Positions 12,783 through 25,481 are shown, counted from the stretch's first letter. The stretch: DNA of 64,000 nt from Brachypodium distachyon (GCF_000005505.3 NC_016131.3:70940355-71004354); one strand, 5' to 3'. Notes: generated by a model from the letters alone, not told the origin. A program made the numbers and translations.

Positions 12783-15700
12783 TCAAAACCCTGACATCGT
12801 GTAGTCCATGGCGTCCACCAAGAAATCTGCAGCAGTACGCAGCGTTTTGTTACTAGCTAGTCAATGCGGCAATGGAGATGTTGCTCAGACAGTTGTACGA
12901 ACCTGCGTCGTCCTTGGAGAAGCACATTGGTGGTTTTATCCTGAAGACGTTGCCGTGCAGACCGCCTTTTCCAACTAGGATGCCAAGATCTGGTCGAACG
13001 AAAAAACGAAATTAGGGCTTGTATACAGGAACTTTTTGAGACGATGAAGGTAGGGAATGAGAGACATCACCCTTTAGTTTCTCGAACAGTACAGCAGTCT
13101 CAGCCTTGGCTGGTGTCTTCTCCTTTCTGTCAGTAACCAGCTCCACCCCAAGCATCAGTCCCCTTCCTCTCACATCTCCAATGACTGAACAGAAGCAAGA
13201 CCAAGAGGATAAGTATAATTCGAATAGATTAACTCAAATTCAAGAACAGATAGTTGACCGAGTTCTCTTGGTTCAAATGGATCAGAAGATGGGAAGTTTT
13301 ACTTTCATGCTTCTGCTGCAGCGATTTCAGACGCTCCACCAAGTGAGCACCAACATCTGCACAATGTGCCTGGCGTTTCTCCTTGTCAAGAACCTTAAGC
13401 ACAGCCAATCCACCAGCAGAGCAAACAGGATTGCCACCAAATGTGTTAAACTGAATCTTTTGAGCCATTACGTTTGCAATCTCGGGAGTAGTGACAACTG
13501 CACCCAAGGGTAGACCATTGCCAATTCCCTGGAAACAAGAATATCCGTTAGCATTGAAAGATACTGTCAACTAAAAGTAAACCTTCAAAGTAGAGTTTTA
13601 GTCAATGTACACAAACCTTTGCCATTGTTACAATGTCAGGGATGACATCTTGCGTCTGGAATCCCCAGTAGTTACTTCCAGTGCGACCAAAACCACTTTG
13701 GACCTCATCAGCTATACAGACACCACCAGCCTTCCGAACAGTATCATAGACTGACTTCAGGTATCCAGGAGCAAGTTCAACAGCACCACCGACACCCTGC
13801 AATCGCGTTCATCAATCAAGGAGATTCCTATATGAATAAGTTCATCTGGATACAAGCTAGATTAAACCTATATTTATTCAATTTGTTAACAGTATTGTAC
13901 TATAATTTTATATTGGTCATACTTGGAAAGTTTCTGCAATGAAACCTGCAACCCTTCCTGAGCTTCCATAATTTATATGTTCTTCAACTTCCTTGGCATA
14001 AGCTGCAGCATCAGACCCAAAAGCTCCACGGTAAGGATCTGGGTTCATGACATGATGAATCTCACCCTACAAAATAAGGCCAAGAATTCATTTGCAACTA
14101 ACAGTTATTCGTTTGAGAAGTAGTCGTTTGCTACTGAGAAATAAATGGCTCGTGATAAGAAACAGCTTAAGCTACACTACGTCATGCTTAAACAAAATTG
14201 TGCACGGCTATACTAAAGGTTACATCTTCTCATTACAATACGACACAGCATTGCCCAAAACATAGGCAAATTAGCTAACGATATAAATCCCATCCATATA
14301 CAATTGACGAAAAATACTAGGGATTTTGAAAACTTTTGTGCGTCAGTATTAATTTTAGCATCAATAAAATAAATAAAGATGTATAACAGGACCATATTTC
14401 AAGTACATTAATTGAAATACAAAAGTATTGTACTGAAAATCCCTGGTGATGTTGTACAAATAATAGGACACGCACCTGAGGAATTGGATACTTCCACGTC
14501 TGCAGACCTGTCAATCCTATTGTTCCAGCACTCCCACCGTGATATCCATTTCTCAATGCAATCATGCTGAGATTCCCGCTATACAACCGAGCCATCAACA
14601 TTGCCAATTCATTCGCTTCCGTCCCAGAATTGACAAAATAAGCAACCTATATACCATCCAAAAATATGACACACTCATACTTCATTCATTCACGTTGTAG
14701 ATTGTAGCTGCACTGAGAAAGGCGGTATTTTACCTTGAGATTGCCTGGCATTTTGGAGGTAAGTGCTTCAGCAAACTCCACGATGGCGTGATGCAAATAT
14801 ATGGTGGTTGTGTGCTGGAGCAACTTGGTCTGCTCCAACACAGCATTCACAATATCAGGATGGCAATGGCCACATGAAACCGTTACGATGCCTCCAAAGC
14901 AATCAAGGTATCTCTTGCCATGCTCATCATATAGGTACTGCATCTTCCCTTCCACGATGTTGAGCTGCCAATACAAATACAATGGGGATTATGAGGGCAT
15001 CATATACTGGCATATCTTCAGACACCTTGTACATTATTTTTCATATGTTTTAGGATTTGCCACTATTCTGTGGTGGTTTCACAGACACATGGGTCTTGTA
15101 ACCACTTGTGAGCAGGAGAAATGGAGTACCAACACCCCGAACCGAATCCTACATAATGATTGATGAAGTTGTGAAACATGCTCATCTACTGCAAAATCTA
15201 TTCTCTTAGTATGATCAAGAATTGCTTTCACACTCCACGCGATCAAGGATACTACTTCAATATTTCGTGGCAAAACATCCCGTCTTCCACAGAGTATTAT
15301 ATACTACTACAGTACTACTCCCTCTGATCCTAAATTCTTGGCTCAAATTTGCCCAAATATGGATGTATCTATTCTTAAAAAGCGTCTAGATATATGTAAT
15401 ATTTCGACAACAATTTATGATCGGAGGGAGTACTATTTATATACTGGCATATCTTCAGACATCTTGTGCATTGTTTTTCATATTAATTTTGACCGGGGAT
15501 CTTGATGGTTTGCCCCTGTTCTTTGGGGTTGCTCAGTTGCACATTTCTACACCTAAAATCGCACACTGTTTTGCAAAATGTTTTAACCGGCTCATTTTCG
15601 CTGAATACAGAATTTACAATCATGATGATCGACATAGAAATGAGTACGCCCCATTTTCTTATCTGCCACTTTGATGTTTCACTGACACATGGACCCTTGA

Positions 15701-16154
15701 TGTTTCATTATCTGCATCAAACAGAATCTTTACATGATGAAGTTGAAACATCCTCCACTGCATCAGTTATTTATTCTCCTACTAAAAGGACTGGTTTCAC
15801 ACATCACGCGATTGGATTCAACGTCTCTTGGTTAAAAAATTTTATCGTCTCCTATGGGAAATCATAAACAAACCCAAAATCACAGTCACCAGGTCGAAGG
15901 AACAGAAGAGATACGAGTTTTGTTACCGGTTTCTGGTAGTAGTAGAAGAGGGAAGGGCCAAGGAACTTCTTCCTCTTCTCGAGGATCTCATCGCCGCCCA
16001 TCCCCGCGTACGGACGCGGCCGGTGCTCGAACGGCGGCATTTCCGGCGGAGGCCGCGGCGCCGGCGCCGCCTCCGAGGACACCAGCCTCCGCAGCACCTC
16101 CGCCGGACACCGCCTGCGGCCGGCGGCCGCGCGGCGAAGCAGCAACGCGGCCAT
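12783..16154 (-). CDS. AGT3: Alanine-glyoxylate aminotransferase 2 homologue, mitochondrial (class III aminotransferase)
   Basis: Nine exons on the minus strand join in frame to 474 aa: 16154-15927, 14964-14734, 14646-14476, 14066-13923, 13796-13617, 13528-13303, 13184-13071, 12989-12903 and 12826-12783. Residues 1-30 ([15 protein letters not shown] and on) are Arg/Ala-rich without acids, as in a mitochondrial presequence. The PLP fold follows: [19 protein letters not shown], the cofactor-nitrogen Asp in [14 protein letters not shown] (about D288), and the Schiff-base Lys in VTMAK (K318, last residue of exon 5), then [12 protein letters not shown] and [14 protein letters not shown]. The family uses alanine and glyoxylate or related omega-amino donors; Arabidopsis relatives include AGT2, AGT3 and PYD4, so the exact substrate and symbol are inferred. 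Intron 1 (15926-14965) is enlarged by a duplication and a Stowaway MITE. The gene diverges from the LLG1-like gene across 983 bases. Confidence 0.93.
14990..15842. repeat. Imperfect tandem duplication inside aminotransferase intron 1
   Basis: ATACTGGCATATCTTCAGAC occurs at about 15003 and again at about 15440, and later blocks repeat in the same order: a GACACATGG segment, then GATGAAGTTG plus GAAACAT, then TTTCACAC plus ACGCGAT near 15220-15245 and 15798-15815. The second copy carries about 150 extra bases. A Stowaway MITE lies between the copies. Confidence 0.7.
15318..15430. mobile_element. Stowaway MITE in aminotransferase intron 1
   Basis: The element begins CTCCCTCTGATCC and ends GATCGGAGGGAG, has inverted subterminal sequence, is 113 bp long, and is flanked by TA on both sides (15316-15317 and 15431-15432). 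This matches the Tc1/mariner-derived Stowaway type common in cereals. Confidence 0.9.
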
Positions 16155-17137
16155 GGAATATTAGGTAGAACGGGACAGCCGGGAACAGAGCTGGATTTGC
16201 TCGAGGGTGGTTAGACAGACGAGAGAGAAGGGAGATTGCAGCGGTGGGATTGATTACTGGATTAGCACTGGGTGGAGGTTAGTGACAAACTGACAATGGC
16301 GGCTTGCGGCCGTAGTGGAATACGAGTTGGCGGTGACGTGGAAGAGGTTCAGATTCCGATAACTCTCGCCGGAACGGGATCTGGATGTCTGCGACGTGGA
16401 TGCGCCGGGTTCACGTGTCGCTGACGTGCGGGACATGGGAGATGGAACCATCGGAATCGTCGAGTGGGGTATAGACACGGGAGGCTTGGTCTTCTGTCGT
16501 TATCGGCTTATCTATCCCACTCGAAAGCGTAGTTAGTTTTCCTTTCAGGTTTACGGTATTCGAAGTTACGCCTTCGAGCAAGCTTACTGAAGTGTCTAGC
16601 CACCATGGGCTTTGGATCCTTATTTGATCGGTGGGCTTTGGATCTTTATTAGGCCGCCAAAAAGACGACGCCATCGATTTCCCGTGATCGTTGATTCTTT
16701 CGCTGTCTGGATTGTCTCCTATTATTCCCTGGCTTCTAGATTGAGTAAAGGTGCAGAAGGGCAGCTTTTCAGTTGTATACATCAAAACGGGCCTGCAATT
16801 CAGTTGCGTCGTGAGATCGTATCAATGTTAAGTTCGGGCCTTGGACGTTCCCCAACCGTCCAAACCGCGGCCTATTTTTAAACGCTCCCGGTCCCATTTC
16901 ACTCTTGGCCGCGCGCGCCGGCGCCAACCTCGATCTCTGCATGCATGTCCTGTCCCGCCTCCGCGCCCGTCCGTCTCTCTGCTTCCTGGCATCGCCTCTC
17001 GCATGTGCCACCGTTTCTCCGGTTAGCTTCCGCTCGCCGCCCCCCTGCGCCCATCGCCACCCTCTCTTCCATTGCCCCGGAGACCCCAAGAGGCCAAGCC
17101 TCTGTGGCCAGGGAGGAGGCGGAGGCGGCCACAGGAG
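16155..17137. promoter_or_regulatory. Divergent promoter region between the aminotransferase and LLG1-like genes
   Basis: This spacer of 983 bases separates two head-to-head genes. It contains four ACGT cores within about 95 bases: TGACGTGG (core 16336-16339), GACGTGG (16394-16397), CACGTGTC (16413-16416) and TGACGTGC (16424-16427). ACGT elements bind bZIP and related factors and CACGTGTC matches the ABA-response type (family knowledge). Which of the two genes responds is inference. Confidence 0.55.
16873..16882 (+). promoter_or_regulatory. TATA-like box of the LLG1-like gene
   Basis: TATTTTTAAA lies about 255 bases before the ATG at 17138 and is followed by a C-rich leader, a normal plant arrangement. 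It is assigned by position only. Confidence 0.45.
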
Positions 17138-17863
17138 ATGGTGGGTTTGGAGCTCGGTAACAGAGGCCTCGTGCTGCGCCTGGCCCTGCTCGCTGCCCTC
17201 GCCGGCTTCGCTGCCGCCGGATTCATCTCAAGTACATCATCACATTTGACCGACTCGTAATTTCCATCTTGTGACGTGAATTCTGAATCTCTAGATCCTT
17301 AGAATCTGACCGATCTGCCGTGTGACGATCATGCAGATGAAGCGCTCCTCTCGCCCGGCGGCGCCGGCCGGAGCTTGCTGCAGACCAAGAAGGGTGGGTA
17401 GTCAATCTCTCTGCTCCCGTCTCCAATACGAGGTTTCACGTCAACTGAACCGGATGTCTGATCGATAAGGATTTCTTTCTTTCTTTTTCTGGCAGATTGC
17501 CCGGTGACCTTCGACGGCGCCAACTACACGATCATCACGAGCCGGTGCAAGGGTCCGCTGTACCAGGCGGCGCTGTGCTGCGAGGCGCTCAAGGACTTCG
17601 CGTGCCCCTACGCCGTCTACATCAACGACCCGGCCACAAACTGCGCCGCCACCATGTTCAGCTTCATCCACCTCTACGGCAAGTACCCGCCGGGCCTCTT
17701 CGCCAACACCTGCAGGGAAGGCAACAGCGGGCTCAAGTGCCCCGACGACATCCCGCAGGTCCAGCCGGGCCAGGAGGGCAAGAGCGCCGCCGCATCCGCT
17801 GTGCCGGTGGCCATGTTGACGGCCGGCGCCACGGCCTTGTCCGTGCTCATTGTATTGTCTTGA
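17138..17863 (+). CDS. LLG1: LORELEI-like GPI-anchored protein (LLG1/LRE family)
   Basis: Three exons, 17138-17231, 17337-17393 and 17496-17863, join in frame to 172 aa. A signal peptide (LALLAALAGFAAAG) opens the protein. The mature part has SLLQTKKDCPVTF, NYTIITSRCKGP, LCCEALKDFACPY, NCAATMFSFIHLYGKYPPGLFANTC and GLKCP: the eight-cysteine module of LORELEI proteins, including the YGKYPPGLFAN block. A hydrophobic C-terminus (VLIVLS at the end) after small residues fits GPI-anchor addition. Members are co-receptors and chaperones for FERONIA-type receptor kinases and RALF peptides at the plasma membrane (established for Arabidopsis LLG1/LRE). The start is the first ATG of a compact exon and gives a standard signal peptide. 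The symbol is by family; orthology among LRE/LLG1-3 is not resolved. Confidence 0.94.
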
Positions 17864-18029
17864 TCTGTTGATCTGGTTGTCGTGGCCAGAAAGCATGTAA
17901 CTGGGAAACCGTGCTTCGGTGCCGATTTCTGCTGCATGCGTATGTAAAAACTGAATTCTTCACAGGGTGGTAATTGACCGATTAACATTTTAACTGCCGT
18001 AGGTTGTTGATTTTTTTTTTCTTCACAGT

Positions 18030-18571
18030 GCATGAACCCATGTTGCTATGGAAAGGGGCAGAAAATTGTATGTCGGGTCATTCCTGAAGAAACATGATTA
18101 GTACACTGTTAATTTATAGATACCTAATCCATTCTGTTTTGCCAAACGGATTTGTAAAGCTTGTGGTTGTTAAACTGTGCTGCGCTAAATTTATTTATAA
18201 ATTATTGCAACAAACTTAGCCATGGGAAGTAAGAAGTTGCTTACCAAAAGATTGACAAAAGATGGTTGAGTAAACGGGATCACGGTAATCCATGGGGATT
18301 ACGGCTTAGTGAACATCAAGTGAATGAACCCATGTTGTTATCCAAAGGGCTAGAAATCTGTATGCCGTGTGCTTCCTGGAAAAGCAATACGTTGCTAATT
18401 TATAGATATAGCCCGTTGTCAAAAGGATCTGTAAAGCTTATGGTCGTTAAATCGTGCTGTGTTTAACTTAGCAATAAACTATTGCAACAAACATAAGAAA
18501 GTAAGAATTTGCTCACCAAAAGATCAAATTGACAAAAGATGGTTGAGTAAACAAGATTATGGTAATCCATG
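18030..18571. repeat. Diverged tandem duplication (about 270 bp unit) downstream of the LLG1-like gene
   Basis: Blocks recur in the same order at 18030-18296 and 18319-18571: TGAACCCATGTTG, AATTTATAGATA, TGTAAAGCTT, TATTGCAACAAAC, AAGAAGTTGCT or AAGAATTTGCT, and GACAAAAGATGGTTGAGTAAAC. The copies differ by many substitutions and small indels, so the event is not recent. No coding potential is seen in either. Confidence 0.85.
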
Positions 18572-21500
18572 ACAATTCAATATTTCGATTTCAAACAAGC
18601 TGGGAATAAATTCCTGTCTCCAAACTAGTCCTAGTATCTTTTCATGAACCAGCAAAGCGACCATCACAATTGTGAGCCCGTTATCTGAAAGTGTTCAAGA
18701 AATACATTTTATTATTTTAGATATATAAATGTGGTTCAATAGCAACCAGAAATGTTAAGCTAAAAAAATATCAAATTTATGAAAATACCTTTAATCATCT
18801 TTATTTAGCGAGTGAGCGGTTACAGCCTTACAGGACACACATCTATGATATTCTAAATTAAATTATTCAGTGAGCTTCCTAAGAAATTGGATAATCAAAT
18901 ATTAACAATATCATAAATCTCGAATTTGATCTCTTATCCTATTTGCCGTAGTCAAAATTAGTTATTGTAAGAGTTTATGAATCTACATATATATAGTCTC
19001 TATAATGCAACTCTCCAACATGTGGTCACATAGTGCTCTATCTTCGATTTTGGTTTCCATCCGTAACTCTTTTCTCTCAGAGGCATCGTTAGGCAGTGAG
19101 CAAAACCAGGGGGATTGGGAGGAACTGAGGAGAAAATGAACTACGGTCTATTCCATTCCCTTTGGATCAGGGTAGGGGTGAGTTCAAAGGATCAAGCCCA
19201 CTAGTTTTCCATGCACCAAGTTAGACTTGGGCTTGGGTGGTCCGGGCCGAGCCCGGGACTGAATTTTGCATCCAAAGCCCAGGCCGGAAGCCTGAAATAT
19301 GTTAAAATAAATATATTTTCTGAAAAATAGGTATAAAAATCATTCCTTGATCCCAAAATATTTATTTTAATGCTAAAGGGCCATTTTCTCAAGTTTCAGG
19401 CCTGGACGGACCCGGGCTTTGGGTTTTCCACCGGACTTTATGAAGCCCGTCCTGGGGTTTGCCCAGGTCTACACAAAGTTAATATAGAGGACCAAGTGAT
19501 TTATATTATTTCATTATGAGTGTTTTTTATATCGTACTATGTGGATGGAATTTGCTTTCGTTGTGTTCAACAAAGGGCAGTCGACACATGTTCGAGGTTA
19601 CAAGTGTATAAACCTATGGATCTCCTGCTAAGTCATAGCGGTAAACCTCGATGTTGATTACTCTGGATGTTCAAATCGGAGAATACATTGCATTCGGAGG
19701 CCAGCTCAAGGTCTCTTCACACGCGTGTACATTGGAACTTGGCGTAGTAGTGAGCCATGGAAGTTGGTTGAATGTCGATTACAAACAAAGAACGGGGAAA
19801 AGCAAGAACCAAGTTCCACAGGTTCCTAAAAAACTAGAGACGCGTCAATTGGGAGTTTCAGAGGCTAACATCCATTTGACAATCTGTCTCGATGATAACT
19901 TGGTGAAATCTCACAGGCTCCATCCACTGCCTTCTGTCGCTTAGTAGTGACATCTAGACCTGAGTGGTCAGATTTTTCCGTCGAATGGTTCCAGTTATAA
20001 AATCTGGTCTCCCTGGTACAAATTAGCATACCGTACACATCCGTATGTTTATGTGATAGGGTGCGGCTATATTTCAGACGCCGGATTTTTAAACGAAATG
20101 CTTAAATCTCAGTTGACGAACCAGATTTGTCGGATTAAGCCACTTCGTTATTTTCTTTTCATCGCGCGGTCCAAATCTTAAAGCACCAACCATATCTTGA
20201 ACAAAATGCTTAAATTGGATGACTTAGATAAAGACGCGTGGATGTCCCGTTGTTCACCCGGGAAGGACGCAACACGACACGCGCTTGCCATTGTTTCGCT
20301 TTTCCACACACACACACATACAAGTAAGCACGGATCGACACCGTCGCATCACCTCGACAAGAAAAGCCGGGACTCTATACTCCCTGCCGGCCGCCGCTGG
20401 TACGTGCACGCTAGTAGTGCTGTACGTACAAGAAAGAGACGTACGTACGTACCACGTACGCAGTCACTGGCGGTACGACGACTACACGTGGCCGCGTGGG
20501 CCTCTTCAGTGTTCGACGGCAAAAGCCAGGACGTGAAAAAAAAAATACACTTTTGGACTTTTGGTGTACCGCACAAGATGAACTATAGTACTCCGTATAG
20601 AACATCGCGTGCAGTGCCAATGAATGCGATGTAATTTCGCGGATAGAAACATGCAACGCGGAGTTGTACTACCCAATGTCGCCCGAAAAAAAATGGCATG
20701 TCGACGTTAATCCGACGTGTGGGGCTCGGCGGGCGCGGCGCGGGGGGGCCTCCGGTCGGTCGGGTGTCAGGCCGGAGGGGCCAGCCAGTGACTCATGCAT
20801 CGCCCATGCCAGCGCAATCGTATTCAGACCGCGTTCCCTCTCCGTCGGGCGCGGCGCGGGCCACCCTCGGCGCCGGTGCAGGGCCGGGAGACTAGCTAGC
20901 TAGATCCGACATTTGTTAGACGCCCCCATGCGGCCATGCCGCGGCTCGATGGTGCCGATCGATCGTGCCACTTGCCAGGCGTCGCGCGCCATGCCCCCGC
21001 CCCGCTGCTGCGTTCGTGGTTTCCTTTTCCACCACGTACCGCGAGACTCGCGCTCGAGCCCTTTTTGGACTTGTCCTCGTTCGTTGCCGACTCTCGCAGT
21101 CTCGCCTAGCTTTGCTTTGCTCGACCGGGTCGTTCCCGGGAACAGACGGGGGCGTCCTGCACAGATGTTCCTCGAAAAGCTCGTCAGATTCCTGCGCTGC
21201 CCACGATCTGTTGTTCTTCATCAGCGTGCCTGACGGGTTTGGCTGGCCTAGCTAGCTATATTTCACGCTCTGACGCTCGCATGATGCACCGGCGCAGCCG
21301 TCTGATCCAGTTGCTGGTCCAGACTCCAGAGTCCAGACTAAAATGTGAAGGAACAGCGAAAGTGACAGAAGTGTACGTCCTCTGGCGATCGTCGGGACTA
21401 CCATCTCATCACCGCACCCTGTCTGTCTGCCCCGCCGGCCGGCCCCTACAGAGAAGCAGCTGGGGCGGCCGGGGGCGGATTCGCCTTTTATGAGCAGAGC

Positions 21501-23870
21501 AGCTGCTGGCCCCTGCGAGATCGGTGCCCGGCCGGATCCCACGGTTGGTTGGATCTCGCCTCGCGACACCGACAGCGATGCCCGTCCGCCCGGGCCTGTA
21601 CAGTACTAGTACTAGTACCAGTACCACCGCCGGCCGGCCCGGGGTGACCCCCTGCTGTCCGGCAAGTGGATCGCCCGCCACCTGCCAACCCAACCGCCGC
21701 CCGGTACCTACCTGCAACCGTAAACTCACTCGTAAGCACACAGATCATCCCCATGGCCTCGATCCTCTTCCGGCCACGTCTCTGACTCTGCCGCTCTGCA
21801 GATGCCCACACGTAAGAGCAGTATACTTACATCGAACGCACACCAAAGCACGCGTTTCTCGTGCATGTATTGTAACCACCACTCCAAGCTGAGGGAGGAG
21901 TATACTAAATTAGCACTTCAAGGACACTTGCTTCAAATCACAAGCACTAGGCGCCGGCCAAGTAAATTAACTAGCGGGTTCACTTGTGTGAGCCTTGCGG
22001 CTCGCCGATGTGTTGACCTGACCGACTGACTGACTGACTGACAGGACAAGGCAGGCACATTTCTAGGAGAGCCTCGGACACGCCTCCTCATTACGCGGGC
22101 ACCGGCCTAGCCCCTGGCTTCACATCACAGACAGGGAAGTTTGTTTCCTCCCCAAATCGCTCCCACACCGAGACCATTTCCCGCCCGGCCGCCTGCTCGT
22201 GGTGGATCTTCTTCAGCTCTCCTTTCCACGCACGAGCCTGAACCTTTCTTTCCAGGGTTTTGGAACTCATAAATAAAACCGCTCCTGCGTCTCTCTCTGC
22301 CGACTGATCATCCATCGGAGCCGGCTAATAAATTCCCCTCTTCTCAGGCTCAAAACTTGTGTGCAGATATTGCACGTTCTCCTGCACGGTTTCTCTTTCT
22401 TGAGCCATTTCCTAAGCGTCTGGGTTTTCTACTATAGTAGCACCGCCAAGGTGTGGAAAAATGTGCGGTTAATCAGTAGTCCTGCCGTGCCATTAAGATA
22501 ATCGTCCTGTTCGATGAGCAGGATTTTGTAATGAGTACTCGTACAGCCCCCAGAGATTTCGAGAGCAACGACTTGGATATACCTGCACAGTTCCTGAGAT
22601 TTGAGACCACGATGTAGCTAGGACAAAAAAGGCTACTGTACATATAGCACGAGCTTTGCAGATGCATCCTTAATTCTGAAATGCAAATCAACTTGCGTAT
22701 CAGCGTATCTCTGTGGAACGGGTGACCCTGTCGAGAACAAAAAATTAGCAGAAAACACTACTGTACGATAGTGCATGGCCAGTTACACTTTCAGGCATAT
22801 CCAATCAAGCTTACGACAAAGTGGTCTTCTGAGTCGTATCAGCCAAAATTAGCCGATGAGAGTACGATTATACTATATCCTGTTGTCGATCCTTTCTGTC
22901 TCCAACTCTAAGTACATGAATCTCAACTTTTGGTTGCTAATCGGATGGTTCTCACATTTCTAAACTGTCATATCGACGACGACTAATTAATCAAGAGGGG
23001 ATCCGACGCCACGGTCGATTGTGTGGAGATCTCGTAGTAACTGACACTTCGTGGAGCCCCATGCATGTATCGAGAAGCCCCACTCCGGGCCAAAATGTTT
23101 GACCCTCTAGGTACAAGCAATGTTGCACCTTTTCTTTTTTGACAATTTTTAGGTTGTATCGAACAACTCCAACGATTTGACTCTGTCCATGATATCTGCA
23201 CACGTACGCCCGCTCGCCCGCACGAGAGGTTCTTCATTTTATATGTTGCACGTTGCTCCAGATACCTTTACCACACGTAGTTTTTTCTTCAAAGTTAGCA
23301 GTACAGGTTTACTGTGAGATCTCTCCTTTTTAAGGGGGAAAAAACAAAGGAGACATCATAAATAGACAGTGCATGGTCGTCGTTAAGCTAGCTTGTCCAT
23401 TGGAGAACAGAGACAAAAGCGATCTACAAAAACAACACCTCTAGCTAGCTAGGGGATGCATCTCAATCTGAGAGCAGTTACAGCAGGACGCGTCTACAGG
23501 CTAGGAATTGGACTACAGTACAGTACATATAGCTAGCAGTGCACTCAGCTCATAGAAGCATCATCATATATGTCGACCTCTACTAACCCCGGTGCACTTG
23601 TCCATCGAACATGTTTCTAAATGGTCGAGGGCTTTTGTGATTACCTCAGAAACAAACAACAGTACATAGCAGGAGATGGAAGAGCATTCAGGAAGGAAAA
23701 TAAACAAGAAAGCCACACTGAAAAATGCTATGTCTCTCTTGTCATCATCTTCTCTTCTCTTTTTTCTTGTCTGCTCAATCCTCATCTCCCTCTTGACTCT
23801 TCGTCGGCCGATGAATCTAATGTATATAGAGAGAGCGCTACTAGCCTACTTATAGGTAGGATAACCGGCC
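18572..23870. other. Gene-poor spacer with repeat remnants
   Basis: No convincing gene was found. 19190-19470 has runs of GGGCTTGGG/CCCGGGCTT typical of dispersed grass repeats. 20040-20180 holds an element with CTTAAATCTCAGTTGAC, shared with 52430. 20290-22060 is GC-rich and open in many frames on both strands, with CA, GTACTA and (GACT) tracts (22024-22042); I see no family signature. A 74-codon frame at 22091-22315 (minus) is unassigned. 23240-23870 is the 3' flank of the HLH gene. Confidence 0.45.
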
Positions 23871-24257
23871 TCAACGGAGAAGGCTCCGGATGATCTCGGC
23901 CTGGGGGCTGTTGTCGTCCAGCGTCGACATGAGCTCCGACAGCCGCTCGGACAGGTCATCCACCTCCTGGTGGAGGTTCTTGATATAGCTGCAAGTCTCC
24001 TTGAGCAGCTTCGAAGCCGACGACTGCACATAATGGGTCACCAGTCTCAGGAACAATATAGAAGAAAAAACCCCGACATTACTTAATTCTTGTCAGAGTT
24101 TGCTGCATTGACGAAATGGGCAGAGTCGCAGCTGCCGGTGTAAGAGACGTACCCGGCTGGCGGTTCTGCGGCGGGATGACTCCGGGAGGAGCGCCTGTAG
24201 CTTGGAGATGAGCTCGGTTATCTCTTCGTCGGTGATCCTTCCGCGGCGGCTCGACAT
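23871..24257 (-). CDS. Atypical (non-DNA-binding) HLH protein, ILI/PRE family, copy A
   Basis: Two minus-strand exons, 24257-24153 and 24023-23871, join to 85 aa. The product starts [20 protein letters not shown], continues [15 protein letters not shown], and its second exon has [30 protein letters not shown] and ends with AEIIRSLLR. This is a helix-loop-helix without a basic region, the PACLOBUTRAZOL RESISTANCE / INCREASED LEAF INCLINATION type. Such proteins dimerise with inhibitory bHLH proteins and promote cell elongation downstream of brassinosteroid and gibberellin (established). The intron position, after the first helix, equals that of copy B at 41788. The usual length is 85-105 aa, so the gene is complete. 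TATAAATA lies at about 24514-24521, roughly 260 bases upstream, though it reads better on the plus strand. Confidence 0.93.
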
Positions 24258-24793
24258 CTCTCTCCGGCCGGCGAGCGGATAGATGAGCTATATAGAGAGA
24301 GCTTTGGACTCTCTCGATCGCCTCTTGCGGGCCTCTCTTTCTTGCGTACTGGCTACGCTCTTCGGCGGATGTGTGTAGCCTTGGAACTTGGCGAGCGATT
24401 CAACTGATGAAGCGAGTGCGTGCTGGTTGGGGAGAGCAGAGCAGGGCGAACAGAGCAGCTAGCTCAGTCGGTCAATCGGAGTGGCTATTTGGAAGGAGAT
24501 GGGGGCAGAGAGCGTATAAATAGGGAGGACCGGAGGAGGGGCTGATGGGCCCGCCGCGCCTTCTGTTCGGCCCAGATATTCGGTAGTGGGCGAAAAAATG
24601 CTCAGTCCCGGCCCATGGGCTCCAAGTACACCCGCATGACCTAAGGAGTCGTGCCAAGGCCTTCAATAACTTCTTGTCACGTTTTTTTTTCCTTTCTAGA
24701 AAGAAACCTTCTTATTACGATTTTGAACCAGCAACGGCAGTGTTGATCTCCGTTACCTGCAAATTTATCTCTAAAGAGCAGCTGAATCATATA

Positions 24794-24861
24794 CTCCATC
24801 CGTACAACAAAAGATGTCTCAAGTTTGACCAAATTTAACAAACTTGAGAGGAAGGAAGGAG
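24794..24861. mobile_element. Short Stowaway-type MITE
   Basis: It starts CTCCATCCGTACAACAAAAG, ends GGAAGGAAGGAG and is flanked by TA (24792-24793 and 24862-24863). At 68 bp it has lost most of the interior seen in its relative at 34272. Confidence 0.75.
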
Positions 24862-25481
24862 TACTTAAGCTTAAGCAATCTCCTCCTCGACTCACAGTAC
24901 AGCGATCTGTTGATTGCAAGTTTTAACACACAGTACGTACCGCTGTGAAATCGGTGTAGCCTTTCTAGTAGTACAATAAATGGCCGGTGTTGACTTTGGG
25001 CAGCAAGCACGACAAGAGCCAAAGGCTCAAGGTAGGCCACTAGCCCACTACTCAAAGGTGACAAGCTAGATCACGGTCCTTCTAGGCCGTGTCTCTAGCG
25101 AGAATGGACGAAGGGCTCGTTGCCTCCTGTGTGGGGACTGGGGACTGGCTGACGAGCCTTGAATCTTTGGTGCGGCGTACGCGATCTTTTTTAGCATCTA
25201 TACGATCTTTGGGACTATAGCAAGCAAGACGGTGCCATCACCTAAAGGACCCACATATAGTGGCTTAAATTAGAAAGATTCAGGTCAGTTAATTTCCTGT
25301 ATTTTTCTAATCTAGCCATTATAAGATGTGACACACACTTTGACAGTGGAGGAACTGAAGTGATCATCCTTTAAACTGACTTCCCTGAATTGCTAGGCGT
25401 TTGGATGTTTATACTCACGTTTACACATGGGCGAATACAACTATTGGTCGGGAAAAAGCAAGCGCACAAAGGCCACAGGTA

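Noticed and set aside
19190..19470. Possible foldback in GGGCTTGGG/CCCGGGCTT sequence
   Set aside because: The halves do not align as true inverted arms; more like a GC-rich dispersed repeat fragment.
20913..21892. Several 95-120 codon frames on both strands
   Set aside because: Mutually overlapping, Arg/Pro/Ser-rich, no domains; explained by high GC content.
22091..22315. 74-codon minus-strand open frame starting MDDQSAERDAGAV
   Set aside because: No recognisable family, no clear promoter, in a GC-rich region where chance frames are common.
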